Below, one piece after another: positions 10,815 to 20,898 of a stretch of 64,000 nt of DNA. The stretch's first letter is position 1. Each line of letters begins with the position of its first letter. A program made the translations under genes and the position numbers. Below the pieces are notes generated by a model, which saw only the letters and a program-made list of their open reading frames with translations, made no database searches and was not told the DNA's origin. The DNA is from Platanthera guangdongensis. Taxonomy: Eukaryota > Streptophyta > Magnoliopsida > Asparagales > Orchidaceae. The stretch spans positions 20,249,538-20,313,537 of the forward strand of contig CM077152.1 of NCBI GenBank assembly GCA_039583875.1, read 5' to 3'.

Positions 10815-12140
10815 ATGTATGCCAAACGAGCTAAAAAATCGCCCTCGCAAGAGGTCCAAGACCGCCTCGCCACTGCTCAGGCGAGAGCTCTTGCCGACTG
10901 CGCTGGGTTCGCCCCCTGGATTATGGTCAAGAGGCCAGCAGACTCGACTTATCGGCAGAAGAAAGCCAAGTCGGTTCGACGAGATCGTTCTAGGAATGAG
11001 CCCGCCTCACTGACCCCAACCCCTGCATGCGAGGAGCATGCTCTTCCGCCAAAGGTTCTTTTCTTGCCCTGTCTTTTGGCGCTAACCCCCAAAGTGGACT
11101 TGTAATATTGATATACTACCTATCTCGCAGGATACGGTTCCGGAAGCTCTCATTGATGCTTCTTCGGTGAATACCGAGTCAACCCGGCTTCCCGATAAAA
11201 ACTTGCAGTTGGTCTCGGAGGTTGCCTCTCCGATTAGCCGAGTCGGGCATGTGATTGCTCACGGTAATTTTCTTGTCTGACTTTCGCTTTAACTGACTTG
11301 TTTTTTCTTCTTTCGCTTATATAGCTTTTCGCAGTACCCATTTTCGGAACTTTGGGTATCGTCAGCCCGGTAGCCAGAACTCCTGTCGCCAAGGACCTTA
11401 TCGATCCAGCGACCGGCCTTCCCCTCTCGCCCAGGAGAGCTGCTGATAAGTCTCCTGTTCTTGCGCCAGATTCTCGCCCACCCGGCGGGTAGGACACTGC
11501 ACTCTCGCCTCTGGCCGAGACTCATTTGTTGGGGCAGACATCCTTCACCCCGGGTCGGGGAAAACCGCACTGCCAACTCTTTGGGAAACCTTTCGAAGGG
11601 CGACTTGGATCTTCCCACCAGCAATCAGGCAAACACCGCCCCTTCTCGCCCCTTGATTACTCCTCCTGCCCCTAAATTGGTCATGACACAGCCCCCTCAC
11701 CGGATCATTGGGAGACTGCGGAGGAGCCCGAAGCAGATAAAGAGGTGATCTCGCTGCTGTCTTCCCCAAGCGAGATGGTGAGCTTCCTTGAAGCCTTTGG
11801 AGATGCCGAGAAATAGAGGGAGAGAATAGTTAAAGTCCTATCGGAGCTCAATTGGATGTGGCGAGAGGACTCCTTATGAGAGACTTCCCTCCTGGCATCG
11901 ATTGAGCTACATCTATGCTTGATCGAGCTGGATTATACACACCTTCTTGGCGAGACGGAGCTCCTGGGATGCGGATGCGAGGAAACTTCTCCCGGAAGGC
12001 ACATCGCGCGGGCTCAGGACCAACTGCGCCTGGTCCACCAGGAGCTTACCGCCATGACAGCCTATCACTATCCACGAGTACCCCCGAGGACAGGGAGGCG
12101 AGGTCGGGGTCGCTGGCGGTGGGAGCAATACTGAGCCCCC
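10815..12140 (+). pseudogene. Unidentified decayed spliced reading frame between repeats
   Basis: I do not recognise this gene. A possible start ATG is at 10815, with exon 1 to 11054 (80 codons, basic). A GT-AG intron runs to 11130. Exon 2 (11131 to about 11263) continues in frame and is followed by a second intron ending near 11323 or 11335. The third part reads VPIFGTLGIVSP but meets a stop near 11490. Further on, acidic helix-like pieces such as KEVISLLSSPSEMVSFLEAF (about 11740) and an 11919-12134 frame rich in E, L and Q look like remains of a coiled coil. Many plant LTR elements carry extra genes of this style, and host origin is equally possible. Stops and frameshifts argue that it is dead. 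Confidence 0.35.
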
Positions 12141-12232
12141 ACTGGTTCTCACCTCTTCTTACCCCAACCTCTCGGCCTACCCTTCTCGTCGTGTACCCAT
12201 TTTCGCGCTTATGTAGTAAATAATTAACATTT

Positions 12233-12758
12233 ATTTTTGAAAGAACCCGTCAACCCAACAGTTCATCTCAAAACCCAGATATTGAGATGAAGGGTGGCGG
12301 GGTACGAACACGAAGGAGAGAAAGCTGCAGGCGATGTGAGATTAATCCCAACCACATGACCGCAGGGATATTCCGCCACAGGGATCCACCGGGGTCAACA
12401 CCCAGACCTGGAATGCGGTGGCGAAGCCATAACACGTTCTCACATACACGTGTCCTGCTGGTAAATCAATCTCAACACACCCCAACTGCAGGACAACCTC
12501 CTCTGATACCATGAAAGAACCTGCCAACCCAACATTTCATCTCAAAACTCATGTATTGAGATGAAGGGTGACGGGGTACATGAACACAGAGGAGAGAAAG
12601 CTGCAGGCAATGTGAGATTAATCCCAACCACAAGACTGCAGGGATATTCCGCCACAGGGGCCCAGCGGGGTCAACACCCAGACCTGGAAAGCGGTGGGGA
12701 AGCCATAACACGGTCTCACATACACGTGTCCTGCTGGCAAATCAATCTCAACAATTTT
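12233..12758 (-). mobile_element. TRIM-like miniature LTR element, 516 bp, target duplication ATTTT
   Basis: Two direct LTRs, 12238-12477 (240 bp) and 12512-12753 (242 bp), both start TGAAAGAACC and end AATCTCAACA. ATTTT lies directly outside both (12233-12237 and 12754-12758). Only 34 bp separate them (12478-12511). That spacer ends CTCTGATACCA at the right-hand LTR; on the minus strand this is TGGTATCAGAG, the tRNA-iMet primer-binding site, placed exactly at the edge of the 5' LTR. The other end of the spacer, read on the minus strand, is GCAGTTGGGGTG, a possible polypurine tract. There is no coding capacity, so it must have been mobilised in trans. Confidence 0.92.
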
Positions 12759-12811
12759 ATTATGCCTCTCGCCCAGCGAGAGGCCTATTGTATCTAACCT
12801 TTTTTTTCACG

Positions 12812-13027
12812 CCATCTAATTCATCATAATTTAAAAACATTCTAATCTTTAGATATACGTGAATGAATGATATTTGTTAGGTCTACATCCTCTGATTTTG
12901 TTTAGACTTTGCGGGTGGGGGATCCTTGTGACTGTTTGGGCATTCTGTTTGAGTCACCGTTGTGGTGGGTGTGATGAAGATAAATTTTGATGGTGATGTG
13001 GGTCGGGGTCCTGACAGGAGTGGGGAT
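12812..13027 (+). repeat. 216-bp direct repeat, right copy (D2)
   Basis: Partner of 9448-9663, with the same order and length. The 3.15 kb between the copies holds the LTR, the decayed spliced frame and the TRIM-like element. Confidence 0.8.
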
Positions 13028-13348
13028 GGAAGTGGTTGTGCGTGATTCTGGCGGCACATTGTTTGATTAGCGGGCAGGTCGTGTGCCTCATGTTGGTTGT
13101 ACAACGATGGTGGAGGGTTTGGTGGCTCGTCTGGTCGTTGATCTGGCCTTGATGTGTGGATGAGATATGATCATTTTTTAGGGTGAATGGGCTTCTCTTA
13201 TTAGCACTCTTCAAGGGGGAGTTGTGCCTTCGTCAGTGGATTGACCAATTGTGTCGGACATCCTAGACTCACTTCGGGGACTGACATCTTTCTCTTTCTC
13301 ATTCGTGCGTCGGGAAGTTAATTAGGTGGCTCAGACTACCGATGCTAT
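13028..13348. other. Intergenic, nothing recognised
   Basis: T/G-rich sequence continuing from repeat D2. No gene is seen, and no sequence resembling a FRO last exon was found here by eye. Confidence 0.45.
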
Positions 13349-15400
13349 TGTGAAATTTTCAAGATGTCAGGTTGATCACACTGATACCAAGAAAAAAATC
13401 TGATAGGAAGCTGAGCAAGATCGCAGGAACACTCAACCAAAACTAAAGCCAAGTCGAAATCAGCACAACAGAAGCACAAGAGTCTTAAATGAATATCAAC
13501 AACTTTTTTACAAGGCACGGTATACATTGCGAGACATGTTTCACAATATATCTGATGGAAGCAACTACAAGCAAGAGAAAACCGTGTGGTCTGCAGATAG
13601 AATCTGCACAAGCCATTAGTCGCCAAGTCTGTCCGCCGAAATCGTCAATTTCCAAACCGCATCCAAGTTGCGCGGATTGCTTTGTTATTGAATGCTGAGA
13701 AAACACCTCTGTCCGCTACTTCAGGTCACCTGACCGCGAGGTCTCCAGATCGCAAAGCTAACTGCAAACAGAACTGTTGAACGAAGAAACGGCCTACCCA
13801 CTGATAGACTGGACGAACTTCTTGAGCTATCTGCAACCCCGAGGAAGAGACTTCAGGCCGCCTAGACCGCGACCTGTTGTATACCACTAACTGTAAACCG
13901 CGAACTGTTCCACACCGAGCCTTCCAACTAACTGCATAATCACCCGGTTGTTGAAACCGAAAATTCGGTCTCTTGTGGAGTTCACCCTTGGGAAAGGGTT
14001 GATCGCGCACCTACTTCTCTCCTGCAAGCAAAACAACAGAGGAATCAAAGAAGAACTGACCCAAGGGCTCGGCGTGGAGGACCCACCACACACCCGGAAG
14101 ATCTTAGAGCGCTTCCCCTCCTTAGCCAAAGGCCGAGCTAAGGTAACCTCAGAAAGCGCTTAGAAGATCAAGGAACAAGTGGGCACAAGAAGCATACTTT
14201 CTGAGGTACCCCTTAGGTCATATTTATAGATTTCTGAAATCGGCCTACAAATAACCAACCTCCGCCATTCTGAACGGCTATGTGCAGTCCAGGTTGGCAT
14301 GTCAACAACGTAACTCCGCTATTTTGAAAGGCTATGGGCAGGTCAGCGGAGGCAAAATGGTAAAAATACCTCACAGATCCATGGGCGAGTAGCCCTCCGC
14401 AATCTCTACTCGGCGAGGGCGGCGAGCCCGGGCACGGACTGCCCTGCTCGCGAGCTGCGAGCCCGCCAAGCTATCAGGACTCGACGAAGCATCAGGAGGT
14501 CGACAAAAAGGTCAAGAGAACGACGAACGCCGAGCTCCGTTCGACGAACGTAGAGCTCAGTTCGTCGAACGCCGAGCTCGCGAGGTTGGACGAACTCGAG
14601 TGGCATGCGCCAGGCTCTCCTGGGCGAGCTGGATGTTGCGGAGCCCCCCCCCCCCCCCTGGTGTTTGCCCGAGTCTCAGAAAAGGGGGGTCAGCCGGTCT
14701 GGTTCCTGACAACCCCACTCGCCGGATACGGGGTTGTACACTGGTGCTAGCCGCACAGCCTGCATAGTACAAGTGAACTTCACTTAGTCGCGTCGGTTAG
14801 AAAAATTTATCAGCAAGTTTCAAGAACGCTGAGATCTCACTGTTCTCGTTATATATGACGAGCTGAGGACATCTATTTATAAGCAACAGGGGGAGTGTGA
14901 TCACCGCCCATAGCGATAGGATAATCGTCCGTCATCCAGCAGCTAGCACCACTTATCCGCTTACACGAAAAGATCAAATCAGTCTGAATAGTCGAGCAGA
15001 CATAAACCTCAGTTTGCGTGGACTTAGAGCAATCCAGCCACGCGTCTTGAGCCAAGTCCACTCCTATGAAAATTTGCGCACTCCGCCACCAAACCGCCCA
15101 ACCCGTGATCTCGTGAACTTCAAAATCAGTCTGCACAACATGAGATCTCGCAACTGGGCAACACCAAGGACCTTTCACAACTGTGACCAAGTCCACAACT
15201 CCAGCGGACTTTGGCTCAGACCGCACGAACAGTCACCATAAGCAACTACGGTAAACCACCGCTACACGCGCTTAACTGCGTGCTCTATGCAAGCCAGAAT
15301 ATCCGCCTTCTCTTAGTGGACTCCGCATACTCAACATCTAGTCCACAACTGCCACGGTTAGCCCACTGCTAACTTGCCGGTTATCACGCAGAGTGCTTAC
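13349..15400 (-). mobile_element. Old copia LTR related to the 41436/47314 LTRs, split by a solo LTR
   Basis: Starts TGTGAAATTTTCAAGATG, comparable to TGTTAAATTTTCTCAACG at 41436. It keeps the same order of landmarks: GAAGCACAAGAG, GCGAGACATG, a run of CCGCGA-type words, then CTATTTATA followed by GGGGAGTGTGATCACCGCCCAT near 14872-14912 (GAGGAGTGTGGTCACCGCCCAT in the young LTR). CTATTTATA is a minus-strand TATA box. The right edge is uncertain. The block at 13949-14740 is a later insertion. Confidence 0.65.
13944..14745 (-). mobile_element. Gypsy-like solo LTR, copy 2 (792 bp)
   Basis: Begins TGTTGAAACC at 13949 and ends GGGTTGTACA at 14740. The flanks are CCGGT (13944-13948) and CTGGT (14741-14745), a 5-bp target duplication with one C-to-T difference at a CG site. 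It shares landmarks with the 9664 and 52402 copies, including the GAAGATCTTAGAGCGCTTCCC block and TATTTATA. No internal region is attached. Confidence 0.82.
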
Positions 15401-16040
15401 TGGTCGTCCAAAAAATAGCAATAAAATATATAATAAGTATGTACTTAATCAAGATTTCATATATTATAATAAATTTATAAAAATAATAATCAAAAGACTC
15501 TTTTACTCTGTTTAAAATGTTTATCTATTTCTAATCTCAATTTTTCACAAATATGTGAAAATTGAATTATAATTTAAACAAAATTAAAAAAATTAAAAGT
15601 AACATATGTTTCATATACTTTATCATTTCTATTAAAATTACTCGCTTATCAATCTTATCTATCTGAAATGTATTTTAATTAAATAATATGTTGGCATGTT
15701 TTTTAATTTTTTTACTAGAAATTCCAAACAAAAATTTTTAATATATTTTTTTATTTTTAATATATCTAACAATAGACTAGTGAATTATACAACTATTTCT
15801 GTTATGGACACACCTAAATTGGCTATGGACAGCCAACGGCTATGTACAATCCAAGATGACTATGTACAACCAAATCATAATATGGACAACCCAAATTGTT
15901 ATTTGCAACCAATTACTAATAAACAAGTCATTTAAACATGTAATAAATTTTAAAAACATTAGTGCTAGAAATTAATTCATTAAACAGTCTGTTACAATAT
16001 GAATAAATTGTTCAGGAATGAGGGTATATAACCAATTAAC
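15401..16040. other. AT-rich intergenic with a short interspersed repeat
   Basis: Very AT-rich. Around 15800-15910 the phrase GGCTATG(T/G)ACA(A/G)CC recurs four or five times at 20-30 base spacing, a weak minisatellite. No gene is seen. Confidence 0.5.
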
Positions 16041-16190
16041 CATCGACCGCAACCGCCGCGCCGTGTTTACAATCGTGACCGCCGCGTCGTGTATACGACA
16101 GTGACCGCCGCGCCGTGTATACGACCGCGACCGTTGAACCATGTATACGACCACGACCACCGTGCCATGTATAGGACCACGTGCCAAACA
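16041..16190. repeat. Minisatellite of 26-27 bp, about five units
   Basis: Units resemble CCGCGCCGTGTATACGACCG with small changes, repeated about five times. The units carry GTATAC palindromes and CG-rich halves. It lies between an AT-rich stretch and a broken gene. Confidence 0.8.
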
Positions 16191-16218
16191 TACCGCAGCT
16201 TTGCACCATGATATTACG

Positions 16219-16807
16219 TTAATTAAACGTGCAGTAATCATGTGCTACTCTGCCTTCCCAGAATGGCTCTCCAGCCTCAAGTGCTGCTCTGTCCCGCTTC
16301 CGCTGACCTCTGTCTTGTCTTCCCCAGCGCTCACTTTCTTCTCGGACATCGATCATGAGCTGTTGTTGTTGGTGGTGAACTGGGGGCGTGCTTCCAAGCC
16401 TGTCGGAGCCGAAGAGGAGTTTGGCGTTGTCGGCCCGGCCGGTGAGCGTGTTGAAAAAGGAGAGACCGTTGGGCCAGTTGAGGTCTGGGTCATGGTCGGC
16501 GATCATATCTTGGTCGGAATGAGGGAGAAGAAAGAGGCGAGTTTCATCCTAGCTGCTCGCCGGAGTAGTGGAAGGGTGGTGGAAACCATGAGGCGGCGGG
16601 GGCGCGGTGTGGAAGGGTGGGTGTGTCCAGTTGAAGATTTGTTGAGGCAGGCGGCCGGCCTGAGTTTGCTCGAGGGGCGGAGGCTGGGGAGAGGGATTGC
16701 TGGTTCTGGTGGAGGAGAAAAGCTGGGAGAGGAAGAAGCCGGATTGGTAACCGAGAGACTCGAACAAATGCCGCATTCTTAGCACGAAGTGGGGAAGGCC
16801 GCGACAA
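16219..16807 (-). pseudogene. Unidentified plant gene 5' part, interrupted by one stop
   Basis: I do not recognise this protein with confidence. A minus-strand frame starting at 16785 (ATG) runs through a P/S/Q-rich stretch, meets one TAG near 16549, and continues in the same frame as DETRLFLLPHSDQD, DLNWPNGLSFFN and GRADNAKLLFGSDRL, then ends near 16219. Two parts in one frame, separated by a single stop, point to a recently broken gene or a truncated copy. TATATAAAGAG on the minus strand near 16920 would serve as its TATA box. The downstream part of the gene is not visible; repeats follow. The overlapping plus-strand frame is a shadow of this GC-rich region. Confidence 0.45.
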
Positions 16808-17417
16808 AACTGCTATCGGTGATTGGGTTGGGCTGTCCTTAGGTTTTCTTTTTTTTAATGAAAATATGTGTTTTGAAGTGTTTAATTTGATTTGAATGGT
16901 GTGTCCATAGCCTACACCGCTCTTTATATAGATTATGAAATTAATGACAATGACAAAAAAGGTAAGAAAATTTAATTATGAATTATCAACAATTTATGTT
17001 GATGCAAATTTGTTTGTGATTAATTGCAGAATTCCTATTGGGACAAAAATCGAGGGAGGGTCAAATTATGGCGATGGCGAGCGGGCCACGTGGGCTGCGT
17101 CGGGATGTGGCAGAAATTTGCGCTTCAGCTTCCGTCGATAATCTGCACTATCAAGCTTTAAGCTTTGACTGGTGATTTAGGTCAAAAAAATGCGGCTAAA
17201 CGAAACAAATTAAATATTTTTTGGGTAGTAAGTTTGACCGAATTTAGGTCTTCGCTAAATAAATAAAAAATTAAATGCAGTAATTGTATATCCTAGGTTT
17301 ATATTTGCTGTTCTGCTGCTATTTCCCACAGTGTAATATAGTTTTCCACCGGTTGAGAAGAACAGAAACTGTAATCTTATATTATGGAAATTATTATTCA
17401 TGTGTATAAATATTTAC

Positions 17418-17435
<18 letters not shown>
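16808..17435. other. Intergenic, probable upstream region of the broken minus-strand gene
   Basis: AT-rich. CTCTTTATATAGA near 16920 reads as a TATA box on the minus strand. Nothing else is supported. Confidence 0.4.
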
Positions 17436-17448
<13 letters not shown>

Positions 17449-17650
17449 CATATGTATATATACATATATATATACGAGCATCTTAGCACGGGCTACGCCC
17501 GTGCTCGATGCTCTCGGGCGGCCTTCGGCCGCAACAGGCGGGCTTCGCCCGCCTGCGCACGGGCTTCGCCCGTGCCTGATGCTCCAGGCGGCCTTTGACC
17601 GCATAGCAGCGGGCCCCGCTTTAATGCAATTCACCGGCTCGGCACCGCAA
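17436..17650. mobile_element. TA-bounded GC-palindrome element, partial copy (E1)
   Basis: A short (TA)n tract at about 17436-17474 leads into CGAGCATCTTAGCACGGGCT and a chain of perfect short palindromes: AGCACGGGCTACGCCCGTGCT, GGCGGGCTTCGCCCGCC and GCACGGGCTTCGCCCGTGC. The order (TA)n, AGCATCT, then a palindrome of the (A)CGGGC-GCCCG(T) type is the same as at 30170 and, inverted, at 19750. The other end is missing. It lies downstream of the truncated RPA70 exons. Confidence 0.65.
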
Positions 17651-17929
17651 CCGTAAGTCACGTTCATCACATGCTTATATGCACTAATAATCATCATAGT
17701 GCTTGAAGTGCCAACGAAGAAGCAACGAAAGAAACCACAGAAGTTAAACAATTCCTATCATGTCTAAATCAATGATTCTTGAATAAAAAACAAAACAAAC
17801 AAAACAGATATTGTTTTTAAAACAGTTATTGTTTTTAAAATCGTGAACGATCGGGGAAGATTAACTCGCAAAAAACTACTCACAATCACGGTAATCCAAT
17901 ACTAAAGAGTAGTCTCAATTCATCCATAC

Positions 17930-18493
17930 CGTCAATGTTTCAGCAGCAGACCCACAATGTATGGTCTCTCCAAAACTTCCATGTTCAGGATAACAATCAT
18001 CCTGTTTCATACCAGATTCCCAAATAAGAAAGATACATATCGCCACGGTAAATTAATGTGAAAATATGCAAATATCAATGAAGAACTTGCAGAAGTGCAC
18101 TACAAATGCATCATCTAATTCAAATTGTCTTCAGATTCTTATATGAAAACCTAAAATCTAGTTCTTCAAGTTGGTTTTCTTTCTCAATAAGACCTAGGAT
18201 TTTTCACAAAAAAAAGAGGGAGAGAAGAATTACCTCCGGCTCTGAACAGTGCTACAAATGTACTCCAGCAGCTGAACAACTGATCCCCGGCGTAGTCTTC
18301 CAGCCCTGGCTACATCGCTTAGCTGCGTGGCAAGCAAAGCGTCCTGCGTCGTGCTTCCGTCTGACACCAGAATCCGGAACCTCTCCGGCGATCCCGCTAC
18401 CTTTGTGATGTCCATCACCTGAACAACCGGCTTCAGATCCAGATCGCCTGCGTTAACGGCGGCGATTCCGTTCGGCGTCAGCCTTGCAGCCAT
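17930..18493 (-). pseudogene. RPA1: Replication protein A 70-kDa subunit, first two exons only
   Basis: RPA70 is the large subunit of the single-strand DNA-binding heterotrimer used in replication and repair. The minus-strand exon 1 (18493-18234) encodes an N-terminal OB-fold: MAARLTPNGIAAVNAGD, then KPVVQVMDI, DALLATQLSD and GSVVQLLEYICSTVQ, typical of plant RPA70. A GT-AG intron follows. Exon 2 (18001-17930) joins in phase and gives RMIVILNMEVL, the expected next segment, but runs into a TGA before its donor, so a small frameshift is likely. About 110 of the usual 600-plus residues are present. The remaining exons are not seen; the partial GC-palindrome element lies about 300 bases further on. 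This is a truncated gene, or a pseudogene created by repeat activity. Confidence 0.8.
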
Positions 18494-18894
18494 TACCGCG
18501 GCAGATCCGATGAATTGAGGTAAGGAAAAGAGGAGCAGGGATGATCTAGGGTTTGTACGAATCAGATTTCGGGGACTTTGAACCCCCGGAAATTGAAATT
18601 TTAGGGTAGGAGATTGATAGCAGGAGAAAACTTCCCGACGGGGGTATTCTGGCGGGGACGAATGAAGAAGGCAAATGAACCACGGAAGCCAACGTCCGCG
18701 AGGTCGGACGCCGTGGACGCGTGGACGCAGGAGGGGATTGGGCGATTTCGGCCGGCGGACACGCGTGGACGCAGGGAAGAAGCCGCGGCAGCGCAGGCCG
18801 ACGATTTCGCGGAGGGTTTTTTCGGGAATTGCCGTGACCGACGCCTCATGCTCCTATACAAAGATCCTTATTAATATAGATATATGCATACATG

Positions 18895-18895
<1 letters not shown>
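18494..18895. other. RPA70 upstream region
   Basis: GC-rich sequence directly upstream of the RPA70 start. Open frames on both strands here have promoter/leader-like composition (AGGGTTT-type words, CG-rich) and no domain, so I treat it as 5' untranslated and promoter sequence. Confidence 0.4.
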
Positions 18896-18960
<65 letters not shown>

Positions 18961-19752
18961 ATATATATAATATATATATATTTATTATATAATACAATAT
19001 GCATATTTGGATCACACCATGAAACTCATCTGGACCGTCTGATCAAGCTTCATCAAACACGGGCCGTTGGATTCAAAACAGAAGGCCTGCAATTATCCAA
19101 ATCAAAAAAGCTTTACTGTTCCTTTTGATTCAGCCCCGATACCGCCCCCTCCCGTATCCCGCCCCCCACGGCTTCAGCCCGCCGCCGGCGGCGGAGCCGC
19201 CGGCGGCCTGCCCGCCGCCCACCGGGGTTCGCCGCCCTCCGGCGAACCCGACGGGGGTTGTCCGGCGGCGAGCGGGCAGGGCCACCGCCGGCGGTGGCCC
19301 TGCCCGCTCGCTCCAGTTTGGGGCTCACGGGCAGGGCCACCGCCGGCGGTGGCCCTGCCCCTCGCCGCCGGACAACCCACGGCGGGTTCGCCGGAGGGCG
19401 GCGAACCCGCCGGTGGGCGCGGGCAGGCCGCCGGCGGCTCCGCCGACAGCTCCGCCGGCGGCGGCGGGCTGAAGCCGTGGGAGGCGGGATGCGGGAGGGT
19501 ATTTTTTCCTTTTTTTTATTTAATAATTATTTTAATACTTATTATGTTTTAAAATGCTTTTAAATAATTATTAAAATGCCTTTAAATAACTTTAAGCCCG
19601 CCGGGGGGGCGGGGGGGGCGGGCGAAGCCCGCCGCGGGGGCGGGAGGGCGAAGCCCGCCGGGGGCGGGCGGGCGAAGCCCTCCGGGGGGTCAAGCGGGCG
19701 AAGCCCCGCAGCGACGCACGCGCGAGAACGGGCGGAGCCCGTTCGATAGATG

Positions 19753-19842
<90 letters not shown>
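18896..19842. mobile_element. TA-bounded GC-palindrome element, complete-looking copy (E2)
   Basis: Bounded by (TA)n at 18899-18985 and at about 19753-19840. From left to right: a conserved module (GCATATTTGGATCACACCAT, then CCGTTGGATTCAAA, to about 19110); a long GC-rich inverted repeat at about 19127-19497 with its axis near 19318, starting with CCCGCCCCCCACGG-type sequence and ending with its mirror; an AT-rich spacer; an array of GGCGGGCGAAGCCCGCC-type palindromes (19596-19735); and a last palindrome GAACGGGCGGAGCCCGTTC followed by GATAGATGCTATATA. The same modules occur in reverse order at 30058-31515. No coding capacity is seen; frames across it come from composition. Confidence 0.75.
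19127..19497. repeat. Large GC-rich inverted repeat inside E2
   Basis: The two arms, each about 180 bp, mirror each other from GGCTTCAGCCCGCCGCCGGC on the left to GCCGGCGGCGGCGGGCTGAA on the right. They contain the internal palindrome GGCCACCGCCGGCGGTGGCC twice. The transcript would form a very stable hairpin. A shorter version lies at 31166-31290. Confidence 0.85.
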
Positions 19843-20237
19843 TATACCATATTATAAAGAAATACTGAGATCTGCAAATAGCATGAGTTCGAAATTGGAA
19901 GGAAATTAGGTGGCCGTCGGATTTCAGAGTTTTGATCATGAACCGTTGGATCAAATCAACCCTCTCTCTTCACATTTTACTAGCGGTCCTAAACATACTA
20001 CTAGGGATCTTAAAGTTAGGTAGATAACATAAAAAAAGCTCGCTAAAAGCTCAGATTTAAAACAGCCCGCAAACTCGTCTGTTCATAGAAATAAAAATAA
20101 GTCTGGCAGCCTGCAAGCCCACAAGCCCACAAGCCCGCCTATTTTCAAACATTCATTATGAAATTCTATATATAAAACCAAAAACTTCAAACTACCGTCA
20201 GTGTGGGACTAAACAAAACACAATTTTTTTTAAAAAA

Positions 20238-20520
20238 AAGGGGCGCGACATTTTGGGGGTCCAGATGGCCTCAAAACGAAAAGTGATCAACATGAAAGTT
20301 GTAGATCTCGGCGAGACGAACAACTTTCATGTTGATCACTTTTTGATTTGGAGCCGTCTTGGCTTCCGATTGGGCCTCGAAATCGGGGGCGGCGAGAGTG
20401 CTACAGTACAGCCTCTCGCCGCCCCCGATTTCGAGGCCCAAACCGGAAGCCAAGACGGCTCCAAATCAAAATGTGATCAACATGAAAGTTGTAGATCTCG
20501 GCGAGACGAACAACTTTCAT
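20238..20520. mobile_element. Foldback element sharing its core motif with the 5820 MITE
   Basis: The sequence is symmetrical about 20400: a GATTTGGAGCCGTCTTGGCT arm, then a CTCGAAATCGGGGGCGGCGAG arm, mirrored downstream. At each outer side is a smaller hairpin, CATGAAAGTTGTAGATCTCG and its partner CAACTTTCATG. The GAAAGTTGTAGATCTCG core also forms the inner hairpins of the 5820-6232 MITE. The right end stops at 20520 where other sequence begins, so it is truncated, and no target duplication was found. Confidence 0.7.
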
Positions 20521-20631
20521 TCAGCAGTACACGGCCGGCGACATGCTAAAAAGGATAACATATATAATCATAGAGGATGCTGGAAGGGAAACATATATAA
20601 TCACGCGACACAGTATACGGCCGGCGACATG

Positions 20632-20733
<102 letters not shown>

Positions 20734-20898
20734 TTACACTATAAGGAAACCCCTAATCTGACTGTGGTGTAACATTTTAATCCCATTTTGCCCTCAAAAA
20801 ATCGAATTTCTTGGTTAATTGAAGGGTATTTGGGTCATTTGACCGGATTATGGCTTAATTAAAAGAGACCGCCACTATTCATTCAGCTCAAAATCCCG

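Noticed and set aside
9664..12814. A complete gypsy element between D1 and D2
   Set aside because: Only one gypsy-like LTR was found and no reverse transcriptase, integrase or clear primer site lies in the interval.
16141..16782. 213-codon plus-strand frame
   Set aside because: Shadow of the minus-strand gene fragment; the minus strand has the TATA box and the conserved-looking segment.
18896..18992. YIYIYI-type frames across (TA)n tracts
   Set aside because: Microsatellite translation artefacts.
19113..19552. Long GC-rich open frames over 19113-19552 and 30180-30430
   Set aside because: Composition artefacts of inverted repeats and GGCGGGCTTCGCC arrays, open on both strands at once.
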